The notes: a model not told the origin generated them from the sequence alone. Positions 1-7,025 are shown, numbered from the stretch's first letter. The stretch: 10,956 nt of DNA from Acidobacteriota bacterium (GCA_020200195.1 JAIVJE010000016.1:1-10956); one strand, 5' to 3'. Numbers and translations are program-made.

Positions 1-248
1 GTGCCGCTCGATGTCGTCAGGAAGAAGCAGAGATGGGAAAGGAGGTCACGCCCCGAAGGGACGCGCCTCTACGGACAGGTGCAGCGACAGCCGGGGGACC
101 CGAAGTGGCAGCGCATGAAAGTAATTGGATCACTCCCACAGGGCGGTGTCAAGAACGCGGGTCGTGTTACGGCTTCAGTAAACAGCGTTACGCGCGGCGA
201 AAGGTTTCGACGCGACTCATCCGCGCGACGCACCGTAGTTTCCGCACT
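1..248. other. Unassigned 5' region upstream of the dehydrogenase remnant
   Basis: I recognise no protein or RNA family here. Two + strand frames stay open across it (one from the GTG at position 1, one from 33), but both translations are Arg-rich and look like non-coding high-GC sequence. A full-length sugar dehydrogenase of the family found downstream should have 50 to 100 more N-terminal residues here, and they are not visible in any single frame. The region may be foreign sequence that replaced the gene's 5' end, or eroded coding sequence. A structured RNA cannot be excluded by eye. Confidence 0.3.
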
Positions 249-1172
249 CGCGGTCTGCTGGGGACTGCGCTGCACCCGGATTTTCCGGCAAATCCCGGCG
301 TCTATCTGTTCTGGACCTGCCGCAGCGACGCGTTACCGGCGGATCCGTTCTTCCCCGACGAGCGCAGGTGCCTTGACGCCAATATGTTGGCCGAGGACGG
401 CAATGAGGACAGCGGCAATGTGCTGGAGGTGCCTCTGTTGGGTAATCGGGTCGATCGGTTCGAATGGGACGGGTCCAGTCTGACCTTCGATCGCAACCTG
501 ATTATGCTGCGCGCCTTCCAGAATGACGGCGGCCTTCTTCCGGAGGGACAGGGAGATCTGGGGCAGCAGGCTCGGGGCAATCACAATGGCGGAGTCATCC
601 GCTTCGGACCCGATCGCGCGCTCTACATCATGATCGGCGACAACGGCCGCCGAGGGCAGTTGCAGAACCTCGTTGATGGTCCCGGCGGAACAACGCGCGC
701 CGACGATCAGTTCGGTGGTCCCGAGCCGGACGACGCGCACCTGACGGGTGTCATCCTTCGATTGAACGATGATGGCAGCACCCCCACGGACAATCCGTTC
801 TTCGCCGCGGGGGCCGCGATTCCTGGCCAAGTCGGGGCGAACATCCAGAAGATTTTCGCGTACGGGCTCCGCAATGGTTTCGGGATGGCATTCGATCCGG
901 AATCAGGCACGCTCTGGGAGCAGGAAAACGGCGCGACGACTCGTCCAGCGAGTTGAATCGCGTGGAGCCCGGCTTCAACTCAGGGTGGATTCAGATCATG
1001 GGGCCCCCGGCGCGCATCGCCCAGTACAAAACGATTGAGACGACGGTCACGCCAGACCCGGTCGTCTCCGGAGAACATCATGCACACCGGCCCCAACGGC
1101 AATCTGTTCCTGGTTTCCCTGAGCAACGGCGCTATCTACGAGATCTTCCGGACTCCAAGAGGCCGCAAGTAA
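249..1172 (+). pseudogene. PQQ-dependent sugar dehydrogenase (glucose/sorbosone dehydrogenase family) remnant
   Basis: The intact family consists of periplasmic six-bladed beta-propellers that use PQQ (or relatives of such enzymes) to oxidise aldose-type sugars. Homology starts near 249 with RGLLGTALHPDFPANPGVY and continues through GNHNGGVIRFGPD and the calcium/PQQ-region-like IMIGDNGRRGQ in one frame up to about 932 (WEQENG). Reading then moves by one base deletion or two-base gain into another frame (DDSSSELNRVEPGFNSGWIQ, about 935-1060). It returns to the first frame for the typical C-terminus, MHTGPNGNLFLVSLSNGAIY, ending at TAA 1170-1172. In intact members the GWIQIMGP...IAQYK segment and the TGPNGNLF segment are separated by well over 100 residues; here they almost touch, so a large internal block is gone. 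The N-terminus is missing too. The open frame 33-956 is only a fragment of the original gene. Family assignment is solid; non-functionality is inferred from the damage. Confidence 0.8.
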
Positions 1173-1176
1173 CCGC

Positions 1177-1200
1177 CGGCCTCGAGACGAGGCCGTCTCG
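1177..1200. terminator. Overlapping GC-rich hairpins between convergent genes
   Basis: An 8-bp perfect stem (CGGCCTCG / CGAGGCCG, loop AGA) spans 1177-1195. A second perfect 7-bp stem (CGAGACG / CGTCTCG) spans 1183-1200 and shares bases with the first, so only one can form at a time. The site lies 5 bases after the dehydrogenase remnant's stop and 14 bases beyond the stop of the oppositely oriented hydrolase gene, the expected place for a bidirectional terminator. There is no clear T-tract on either strand, so intrinsic termination is uncertain. Confidence 0.5.
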
Positions 1201-1213
1201 TCCGGGCGCCGGT

Positions 1214-2146
1214 TCAATAGCTTTCGAGATCCCGTCCGGACGCCACCATGCCCGCATAGCCTGCCTCGCGGATTTCGCGCAGCAGATCCGCATCGGTTGC
1301 GCCCCAGTACAGCTGGTGATAGAGGACCAGCAGCTTCGGTCTGGCTCTGGCGGCGAGTTTTGCGAGCTCGACCGTCGAGGTGTGCACGGCACGATGGTAC
1401 GTCTGCCACTCCTGCGGCCGGCTCGACAGCTTCACGGCCGAATACACTTCGTGCATCAACACGTCGCAGCCCTGACATGCGTCGGCGATCGCGTCGGACG
1501 GTCGCGTGTCGCCCGAGATCACGAAAACGCGGTCGGCGGTCTGAAAACGAAAGCCGAACGCTTCCGGCCAGGAGCCGTGGCGGACCGGAATGGCGTCGAC
1601 ACGCACGTGGCGGTCCTCAAAGATGCGGCCGGCCTTGATCTCGTGCGTGACCGCTTTGTAGTTTCGGGTGGCTTGCGGCTCGAGGCCGTAAAGCCGCATG
1701 GCGATGTCCTCGCGCCAGGCTGCTTCGATGTGCTGCGCCATCGCCGCGATGCCAGGTGGCCCGTACACGTCGAGAGGCGTGGTCCGCTCCAGCACCCACG
1801 GACTCAGCATCAGGTCGGGGAGCCCGAGCGTGTGATCGGAATGGAGGTGGGTAATGAAGACTCGCCGCAGCTCACTCGCCCGCAAGGCGGTCACGCCCTT
1901 CGCGGCTACGGCTTCGGCGCGCCGGACGATGCCGACGCCTGCGTCCACCAGGTAGGCTTCATCGTTGACCACGATTGCGGCCGCCGGTCCCCACCGTTCG
2001 GGATCGGCGTTCGGCGTACCGGTTCCGAGCAGGACCAGCCGGGCGCGAGCGGTGGAAGTGGCTGGGGCCTGTTCGGCCGCCGCGGAGAGACCGACCACCA
2101 CCGAGGCGGTCCCCAGCAGCAGGATGGCGGACGCTGGTGAGTGCAT
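1214..2146 (-). CDS. Secreted MBL-fold metallo-hydrolase (RNase Z/arylsulfatase-like)
   Basis: This is a metallo-beta-lactamase-fold hydrolase that probably binds two zinc ions. Counting from the ATG at 2146 (310 residues), the metal site is complete: HLHSDH (His100, His102, Asp104, His105), then His190, Asp213 in ISGDT and His277 in LYHQLYW. An LLGTGTPN strand near the start and the GDT motif place it in the RNase Z-like branch of the superfamily. Many exported members of that branch have unknown substrates. Residues 1-23 form a typical signal peptide (LLLGTASVVVGLSAAA, cleavage before EQ), so it should be periplasmic, which argues against a tRNA-processing role. The reading frame also allows a GTG start at 2185, but this would put 13 charged residues in front of the signal peptide; neither start has a strong Shine-Dalgarno. 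The enzyme class is confident; the substrate is unknown. The gene ends with convergent hairpins and stands alone. Confidence 0.85.
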   Translation of the reverse strand: MHSPASAILLLGTASVVVGLSAAAEQAPATSTARARLVLLGTGTPNADPERWGPAAAIVVNDEAYLVDAGVGIVRRAEAVAAKGVTALRASELRRVFITHLHSDHTLGLPDLMLSPWVLERTTPLDVYGPPGIAAMAQHIEAAWREDIAMRLYGLEPQATRNYKAVTHEIKAGRIFEDRHVRVDAIPVRHGSWPEAFGFRFQTADRVFVISGDTRPSDAIADACQGCDVLMHEVYSAVKLSSRPQEWQTYHRAVHTSTVELAKLAARARPKLLVLYHQLYWGATDADLLREIREAGYAGMVASGRDLESY

Positions 2147-2216
2147 TTTTGCTGTGCCGCACCTGACCGAGCGCCTAGGATACACTGCGACCCTGTTGCG
2201 TGATGGTCAGGAATGC

Positions 2217-2229
2217 CAGGATCATCCTG
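2217..2229. promoter_or_regulatory. 13-bp perfect dyad in a divergent promoter region
   Basis: CAGGAT-C-ATCCTG is a perfect inverted repeat with 6-bp arms around one base. It lies between the divergent starts of the hydrolase (2146) and the small gene (2290), where an operator would be expected. No regulator can be assigned, and a dyad of this size can occur by chance. Confidence 0.3.
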
Positions 2230-2289
2230 ATCTCCGACGAACTGGTACAGTAGATTGCACTCGAACTCAAACTCCGGCGGGGATTGACG

Positions 2290-2544
2290 ATGACGATAAG
2301 TGATGAAGGCCGAAACGATCTCGTGCGGTTCGTCGGGCACGTCGCGATGCTTCAGCAGGCAGTCAATCGAAATGCCACGTCGGATCAAATCCAGGCCCGC
2401 CTGGTGCAACTGGAGGCGGAAGCGCTCGCGTTGGCAGCGACGCTCGGCCAGGAGGATCGTGCACTGGGAGACGCCGTGAGGCAGGCGTGGCAGGAGGCGG
2501 CCCGGATCGGGTCTCCAGCGGCGGCGCGCAGTCAGCACAGCTAG
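2290..2544 (+). CDS. Small hypothetical protein, helical, no recognised domain
   Basis: An 84-residue open frame starting at ATG 2290, with GGCGGGG about 7 bases upstream as a plausible ribosome-binding site; a TTG at 2284 is an alternative. I do not recognise a family. The sequence looks soluble and almost entirely helical: regularly spaced Leu/Ala/Val with many Gln, Glu and Arg residues, for example VGHVAMLQQAVNR and LVQLEAEALALAATLGQED. This is compatible with a short coiled coil or a helical bundle. There is no signal peptide or membrane segment. It is divergent from the hydrolase and about 185 bases upstream of the receptor gene, so it is probably its own transcript. The competing frame on the other strand (1906-2538) lacks any start context and is mostly a shadow of the hydrolase gene. 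Confidence 0.5.
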   Translation: MTISDEGRNDLVRFVGHVAMLQQAVNRNATSDQIQARLVQLEAEALALAATLGQEDRALGDAVRQAWQEAARIGSPAAARSQHS

Positions 2545-2553
2545 TTCGTCCAG

Positions 2554-2567
2554 CGACCGGGTGGTCG
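2554..2567 (+). terminator. Weak hairpin after the small gene
   Basis: CGACC-GGGT-GGTCG forms a 5-bp GC-rich stem 10 bases after the small gene's stop. It is followed by TCTAGTCGTCTCC rather than a T-run, so it is at best a weak or factor-dependent terminator. Confidence 0.25.
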
Positions 2568-2632
2568 TCTAGTCGTCTCCTCCCGCGTAAAGCCCGTCTA
2601 CCGTCGAAAAACGCCCACTCAGGATATCCGAC

Positions 2633-2662
2633 TTGACAGGTCGTATATCTGCAACTTACGCT
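2633..2662 (+). promoter_or_regulatory. Candidate sigma-70-type promoter of the receptor gene
   Basis: A perfect TTGACA (2633-2638) is followed 18 bases later by TACGCT (2657-2662), a weak -10 match. The site lies about 70 bases upstream of the receptor ATG, in an AT-richer patch than its surroundings. The -35 match is strong and the -10 is poor, so an activator or another -10 register may be involved. Confidence 0.4.
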
Positions 2663-2676
2663 ACACGATATCATTC

Positions 2677-2690
2677 TGAGACGAGTCTCA
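2677..2690. promoter_or_regulatory. TGAGAC-GA-GTCTCA dyad between promoter and receptor start
   Basis: A perfect 6-bp inverted repeat with a 2-base centre lies just downstream of the candidate -10 element and 39 bases before the receptor ATG, a position suited to a repressor. Iron receptors are often Fur-controlled, but this sequence does not match the AT-rich Fur box well, so no regulator is named. Confidence 0.35.
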
Positions 2691-2729
2691 AGATCGTGCG
2701 GCGCGACCGCGCCGCCGTGGAGCAGATAA

Positions 2730-5066
2730 ATGCGGCGTGTAAGTGTGATCGTGCTGACGTGTCAGATTCTGACGTGTGGTTTTCGGGTCGCGTCAGCGGA
2801 ACAGGCGGATTCCAAACCTCGTACGGTGGAAGGTACGGTCGTCGATGCGACCGGTGCGGTGATGCCCGCAGTCGGTATCGTTCTCAAACCACAGAGTGGC
2901 TCGGAGCGAAGCGCCCGCACGGACGGCGCGGGTCATTTCGCGTTTCAGGGCGTGTCGGGAGCCGCGCAGATCCTCGCGCGCACTGGCGGTTTCGCCCCGG
3001 CTACTCACAGCCTATCGGCATCGGAAACGTTCGTTCGCGTCATCCTCCAGCCAATTCCCGTGACCGAGCGGGTCACGGTCACCGCGTCCCGGCCGACGGA
3101 AAGACCGATCACGAGCGCGACGAAGACCGAGACACTGCCCCGGGACGTGCCGCAAGCGATCACCGTCGTAACACGCAAGCTGATCAGCGATCGGAGCATG
3201 CAGGGGATGGCCGACGTTGTCTGGATGGTTCCCGGTCTCGGGATGGCGCAGGGGGAGGGGAATCGCGACACGCCGATTTTTCGGGGCAACCCGACCACGT
3301 CGGACTTCTTCGTCGACGGCGTGCGCGATGACGCGCAGTACTTCCGCGACGTGTACAACGTCGAGCGGATCGAAGTGCTCAAGGGCCCTAATGCGATGAT
3401 TTTCGGCCGTGGCGGCGTGGGCGGCGTGATCAATCGTGTGACGCGGCAAGCCGAACGCACACGTAACCGGGAAGCCAGGCTCGAGCTCGGATCGTACGGC
3501 CACCGGCGAATGTCAGGCGATGTCGGTCAACCTTTCGGGTCGGCGGCGGCGTTTCGCGCGAATGCCGTGTACGAAAACTCGGATACCTATCGCAGCGGCG
3601 TGGGTGTGGAGCGGTACGGCGTCAACCCTACTTTCACGACCGTGGTCGGCAACCGCACGATCTGGAAAGCCGGCTACGAGTACTTCCACGACGACCGCAC
3701 AGCCGACCGCGGCGTGCCGTCATTTGGCAGCAGGCCAGTGGCCACGGCGGCGTCCACCTTCTTTGGCAACCCGGGCCTCAGCCATAGCCGAGCCACCGTC
3801 AACTCGCTGACGTCTTCGGTGGAGCATCGCCTGGGCAACGGATGGATGCTGCACAGCCGGATCAGTTTTGCGAATTACGCCAAGTTCTACCAGAACGTCT
3901 ATGCCGGTTCGGCGGTAGACCCCGGTGGTACGGAAGTGAACCTAGCGGCGTACAACAACGCAACCGGCAGGACGAACGTGTTCAGCCAGACCGATCTCGT
4001 CGCGAGGAGCGCGACGGGCCGCATCGACCACACGCTGCTCGCAGGCATCGAGCTCGGACGTCAGGCGACCGACAATCTCAGGAACACGGGATACTTCGGT
4101 GCCGCAGGGTCGACGACATCAGTGGCAGTACCCGTGACGAACTCCATCACGTCGTTGCCGGTCGTATTCCGGCAGAGTACAACTGATGCAAATAACGAGG
4201 GGGTCGCACAGGTCGCCGCCGTCTATGTCCAGGATCAGATAGCGATCTCGAGTCGTCTGCTGGCCATCGCCGGCGTCCGGCTTGACTTATTCGACGTCGA
4301 TTTCCACAACAATCGCACGGGCGTCAGCCTCGGTACGCGAGACCACCTCGTGTCGCCGAGGGCCGGCCTCATCTTCAAGCCGATTCCGCCGCTCTCTGTG
4401 TATGGAAGCTACGCGATGTCGTATTTGCCGAGAGCCGGCGAGCAGTTGTCCTCGCTGTCGCTCACGAACCGCACACTCGACCCGGAAGAGTTCAGGAATC
4501 GCGAATTCGGCGTCAAGTGGCAGGTTCATCCGGCGCTGGCGTTTTCTGCGGCAGCGTACCGCCTGAACCGGGGGAACGTCTCGGTAGCCGATCCTGTGGA
4601 CCCCACCCGTTCATTGCTCGTCGATGGCCAGCGGACGTCGGGCATCGAGCTGGAGTTCTCCGGCAACGTGACGCGGGCCTGGAGCGTGGTCGGCGCTTAC
4701 GCCTATCAGGACGCTCGGATCACGCGCACCCAGTCCGCCTCGGTTCGAGCCGGCGCGACGCTGGCGCAGGTGCCGCGTCACGCGTTCTCTACCTGGAACA
4801 GGTTCGAGTTGACGCCGAGGCTGGGCGTCGCGCTCGGACTCATTCAGAGAGGCGACGTGTTCGCCGCGACCGACAACACGGTCACGCTGCCGGCGTTCAT
4901 GCGCGTCGACGGGGCGATGTTCTTCCAGCTAACCACGCGGCTGCGGGCACAAGCCAACATCGAAAACCTGCTGGACGACCGCTATCACCTGTATGCGAAC
5001 GGCAACAACAACATCACGCCAGGGTCGCCACGGGCGGTACGGATGGCACTGATCGCGCAGTTCTGA
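2730..5066 (+). CDS. TonB-dependent siderophore-type receptor with N-terminal carboxypeptidase-regulatory-like domain
   Basis: An outer-membrane gated channel that imports a ligand (most likely a ferric siderophore) using energy from TonB-ExbB-ExbD. The 778 residues run in the expected order. A signal peptide covers 1-23 (cleaved after ASA). A carboxypeptidase-regulatory-like beta-sandwich spans about 32-108 (VEGTVVDATGAVMPAVGIVL). A TonB-box-like ERVTVTA follows at 113-119. The plug spans about 125-240, with RDVPQAITVVTRKLI, VDGVRDDAQYFRDVYNVERI and EVLKGPNAMIFGRGGVGGVI. A 22-strand-type barrel then ends at the aromatic C-terminus (MALIAQF), the signal for barrel assembly. The plug motifs fit the FhuE/FpvA/Fiu siderophore-receptor branch. 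The ATG at 2730 has GGAG (2719-2722) at good spacing. No siderophore synthesis, TonB or periplasmic uptake gene lies nearby, so the substrate is not shown by context. The extra N-terminal domain is common in Bacteroidetes and Acidobacteria receptors and less usual in the siderophore branch. Confidence 0.92.
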   Translation: MRRVSVIVLTCQILTCGFRVASAEQADSKPRTVEGTVVDATGAVMPAVGIVLKPQSGSERSARTDGAGHFAFQGVSGAAQILARTGGFAPATHSLSASETFVRVILQPIPVTERVTVTASRPTERPITSATKTETLPRDVPQAITVVTRKLISDRSMQGMADVVWMVPGLGMAQGEGNRDTPIFRGNPTTSDFFVDGVRDDAQYFRDVYNVERIEVLKGPNAMIFGRGGVGGVINRVTRQAERTRNREARLELGSYGHRRMSGDVGQPFGSAAAFRANAVYENSDTYRSGVGVERYGVNPTFTTVVGNRTIWKAGYEYFHDDRTADRGVPSFGSRPVATAASTFFGNPGLSHSRATVNSLTSSVEHRLGNGWMLHSRISFANYAKFYQNVYAGSAVDPGGTEVNLAAYNNATGRTNVFSQTDLVARSATGRIDHTLLAGIELGRQATDNLRNTGYFGAAGSTTSVAVPVTNSITSLPVVFRQSTTDANNEGVAQVAAVYVQDQIAISSRLLAIAGVRLDLFDVDFHNNRTGVSLGTRDHLVSPRAGLIFKPIPPLSVYGSYAMSYLPRAGEQLSSLSLTNRTLDPEEFRNREFGVKWQVHPALAFSAAAYRLNRGNVSVADPVDPTRSLLVDGQRTSGIELEFSGNVTRAWSVVGAYAYQDARITRTQSASVRAGATLAQVPRHAFSTWNRFELTPRLGVALGLIQRGDVFAATDNTVTLPAFMRVDGAMFFQLTTRLRAQANIENLLDDRYHLYANGNNNITPGSPRAVRMALIAQF

Positions 5067-5070
5067 AGGT

Positions 5071-5108
5071 AAAGTGCCAAGGGCCAAAGTGCCAGGGTGC
5101 TAAAGTGC
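5071..5108 (+). repeat. Three tandem-like AAAGTGC repeats after the receptor gene
   Basis: AAAGTGC occurs at 5071-5077, 5086-5092 and 5102-5108, with spacing of 15 and 16 bases. The first two copies extend to AAAGTGCCA and are followed by similar AGGG-containing linkers. They start 5 bases after the receptor stop and end 26 bases before the response-regulator stub. No strong hairpin forms. They look like a short intergenic repeat element and not a terminator. Confidence 0.6.
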
Positions 5109-5133
5109 GGGACGTAGCGACTGTGAAGAAACG

Positions 5134-5289
5134 ATGGCAGCACGTGTTCTGGTCGTCGAAGACGAGCCGCACATCCGCGATCTGGTTGCGCTCCACCTCC
5201 GTCTCGAAGGGTTGATCCCCGTTACCGTTGGCGATGGGGCCGCGGCGCTTCATCATTCTTCATTCACCCGCTCCTTATACGCGATTTGA
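5134..5289 (+). pseudogene. Truncated response-regulator receiver domain (N-terminal stub)
   Basis: From ATG 5134 the frame reads MAARVLVVEDEPHIRDLVAL and continues HLRLEGLIPVTVGDGAAAL, an unmistakable start of a CheY-like receiver domain of the OmpR/winged-helix type (acidic pair in VVEDEP, then helix 1 and strand 2). After residue 39 or so the homology stops. The next residues (HHSSFTRSLYAI) are unrelated and a TGA follows at 5287, giving a 51-residue product. Strand 3 with the phosphoacceptor Asp, the conserved Thr/Ser and Lys, and any output domain are missing, so it cannot act as a response regulator. The junction near 5247-5265 (CATCATTCTTCATTC) marks where a deletion or insertion cut the gene. 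The stub lies on the opposite strand from the regulatory block downstream and converges with it. Confidence 0.75.
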
Positions 5290-5349
5290 CGGAATGGGTA
5301 TGGCAGGCCGACGGCAGATTCGTGACAAAAGTGTGGCGACCGTGCTGCG

Positions 5350-5847
5350 TTACTGTGTGTTTGGACTGCGCGATTCGCGGGCGGGGCGAACGGGCCGGCT
5401 TTCCGCAGCACGGCGGAGAGTCTCGGCATCGGCGCCGTGGGTGGGACAACAGGCGGCTCCGACGCCGATGACGAGCGGCGTGGAAAACTCGTAATGCTCG
5501 AACCGCGCGAGCAGCCGCTCCACGACCCGCATGGAGTTCGGCAGGTCGGCGTCGAGCAGGACCACCGATAGCCGGCCTTCCTTGGTCTTGCAGAGCAGAT
5601 CGGTTTCGCGTACTTCGCGGCTGATGACTCGCGCGATCTGCTGGACCGGGTCGCTTTTGTCCTTATTCTGATCTTTGGCCGCCGATTCCGCCGGCGCGGA
5701 TCCCGGTCGGGGAGTCGGTTCGACGAGCAGCAGCGTCAGGTAGTTCTGAGACCGCAGCGCCCGCTTGAGCTCGTTGCTGAGGACGAACTCGAAGGCTTCC
5801 GGGGTCAGCACGCGATAGTCCTCGTCGAGGAAGGGGTCGCCATTCAC
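5350..5847 (-). CDS. Degenerate GGDEF-like protein coupled to a sigma-54 activator
   Basis: A 165-residue soluble protein that looks like a shrunken diguanylate-cyclase fold. LTPEAFEFVLSNELKRALR and YLTLLLVEP (about 14-43) match the first helix and strand. An Ala/Lys/Asp-rich linker (about 47-67) follows. VQQIARVISREVRETDLL (68-85) leads into KTKEGRLSVVLLDAD (87-101), at the place of the R-x-GGDEF-x-x-x-L hairpin. VERLLARFEH and TPLVIGVGAACCPTHGAD (about 109-140) match the end of the domain. The GGDEF signature itself is absent, so cyclic-di-GMP synthesis is very unlikely; binding or protein-protein regulation is possible. The start is GTG at 5847, overlapping the TGA of the upstream activator (GTGA), which indicates translational coupling and a shared operon. 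Assignment is by pattern and not certain. A role as partner or output of the sigma-54 activator is inference. Confidence 0.65.
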   Translation of the reverse strand: MNGDPFLDEDYRVLTPEAFEFVLSNELKRALRSQNYLTLLLVEPTPRPGSAPAESAAKDQNKDKSDPVQQIARVISREVRETDLLCKTKEGRLSVVLLDADLPNSMRVVERLLARFEHYEFSTPLVIGVGAACCPTHGADAETLRRAAESRPVRPARESRSPNTQ

Positions 5848-6950
5848 GATGCATTGTCCAGTTCCGCTTCCTTGATTTTGTAGAGCAGCGCTTTGTAGCT
5901 GATCCCGAGAATCTCCGCCGCTTCACGGCGGTTCCATCGGGTCTGCTGCAAAGTGCGCAGGATCATCTCGCGCTCCGCCTCGCGTGCCGCGTGCCGCGCG
6001 ATGTCCTTCAACGAACCCGTGAGGGCCGGAGGCGGCGCGGCTGGGGCAGCGGGCGGGACGGCGGGCACGGCGGGACGAGGCGGGGGCGCCACACCGGCTC
6101 CACTCGTCGTCGGATGAGGCTCTAACGCCGGGATAGGCCCCGGTAGGCGGGTGCGAGAGGCGATCGCCTCGGCGACCTCACGCCGAACGGATTCATCCGT
6201 CCCGAGGATCACCATTCGCTTCACGAGGTTCTCGAGCTCGCGGACGTTCCCCGGCCACTCGTATTCCTCGAACAGGCGTATGGTGTCGCTCGCGAGGGCG
6301 ATTGGCGGCTTGTTGTAATGCTCGGCGTACTGCTGAAGAAACAACGAGGTGAGCCCAGGAATCTCGTCGCGCCGCTGCCGCAGCGGCGGCAACGTGATGC
6401 AGATGACGTTGAGCCGGAAGAAGAGATCCTCCCGGAACTGTCCTTCGCTGACGGCGACTTCGAGATCGCTGTTGGTGGCGGCGAGAATCCGGACGTCGAC
6501 TTTGACGTCGTTTCGACCGCCCAGGCGCGCGAACTCGCCGTCCTGGAGCACCTGGAGCAGCTTGGCTTGCAGCGGCGGCTGCATCTCGCTGATCTCGTCC
6601 AGGAACATCGTCCCGTGATTGGCGAACTCGAACTTGCCCGGCTTGTGCTGGATCGCGCCGGTAAACGCACCGCGCTCGAAGCCGAAGAGCTCCGATTCCA
6701 GAAGGCCTGACGGCAACGCGGCACAGTTCACCTTCACAAAGGCTTTGTCTCGCCGAGCAGACGTCGAATGAATCGCACGCGCGACCAGTTCCTTCCCGGT
6801 CCCGCTCTCGCCGCGGATGAGCACGGTGACATCGGTGTCTGCGACCCGCCTGATCAGGTCGGGCACTTCACGCATTTTCTCGCCAGTGCCGAGCTGGGCA
6901 GCCGGCGCGCGCGGGGGTCGCGCCTCGGACCTGACGGGATCACGAATCAT
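5844..6950 (-). CDS. Sigma-54-dependent transcriptional activator without receiver domain
   Basis: A bacterial enhancer-binding protein that uses ATP hydrolysis to open sigma-54 RNA polymerase promoters. From ATG 6950 (368 residues) the AAA+ domain starts almost at once. It has Walker A GESGTGKE (47-54), the sigma-54 contact loop GAFTGA (94-99), Walker B GTMFLDE (Asp118, Glu119), sensor I (ILAATNSD), the arginine-finger region FREDLFFRLN, and sensor II WPGNVRELENL. A Pro/Ala-rich linker of about 45 residues (VAPPPRPAVPAVPPAAPAAP region) leads to a Fis-type helix-turn-helix (NRREAAEILGISYKALLYKI). There is no N-terminal receiver, GAF or PAS domain, so activity is probably set by its amount or by a partner, as in PspF. 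The start at 6950 is preferred over 6965 because GGAGGCC lies 6 to 7 bases in front of it. A sigma-54 promoter candidate lies about 75 bases upstream. The GGDEF-like gene overlaps its end. Confidence 0.92.
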   Translation of the reverse strand: MIRDPVRSEARPPRAPAAQLGTGEKMREVPDLIRRVADTDVTVLIRGESGTGKELVARAIHSTSARRDKAFVKVNCAALPSGLLESELFGFERGAFTGAIQHKPGKFEFANHGTMFLDEISEMQPPLQAKLLQVLQDGEFARLGGRNDVKVDVRILAATNSDLEVAVSEGQFREDLFFRLNVICITLPPLRQRRDEIPGLTSLFLQQYAEHYNKPPIALASDTIRLFEEYEWPGNVRELENLVKRMVILGTDESVRREVAEAIASRTRLPGPIPALEPHPTTSGAGVAPPPRPAVPAVPPAAPAAPPPALTGSLKDIARHAAREAEREMILRTLQQTRWNRREAAEILGISYKALLYKIKEAELDNAS

Positions 6951-6956
6951 GGCGCA

Positions 6957-6963
6957 GGCCTCC
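6957..6963 (-). promoter_or_regulatory. Strong Shine-Dalgarno that sets the activator start at 6950
   Basis: On the - strand this reads GGAGGCC, an almost perfect anti-16S match, 6 bases before ATG 6950. The other in-frame ATG at 6965 lies upstream of it and has no such site, so 6950 is the likelier start. Confidence 0.65.
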
Positions 6964-7025
6964 ATGACTGGCGCATCGCGGGCACCAACCGCGGGTGGCG
7001 ACGGCGATTCACGCTAATGCAGTTG

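Noticed and set aside
953..2140. Long + strand open frame of 395 codons across the hydrolase
   Set aside because: Only its first 35 or so residues (dehydrogenase remnant) are meaningful. The rest is antisense to the MBL-fold gene, which has a complete metal-binding motif set and a signal peptide.
2665..2697. Fur box in front of the receptor
   Set aside because: GATATCATT is only a partial half-site and the rest does not match the AT-rich 19-base palindrome; the ACGAT/ATCGT outer repeat is not concentric with the inner dyad.
5228..5494. Possible + strand small gene after the response-regulator stub
   Set aside because: No ribosome-binding site, no family resemblance, and mostly antisense to the GGDEF-like gene.
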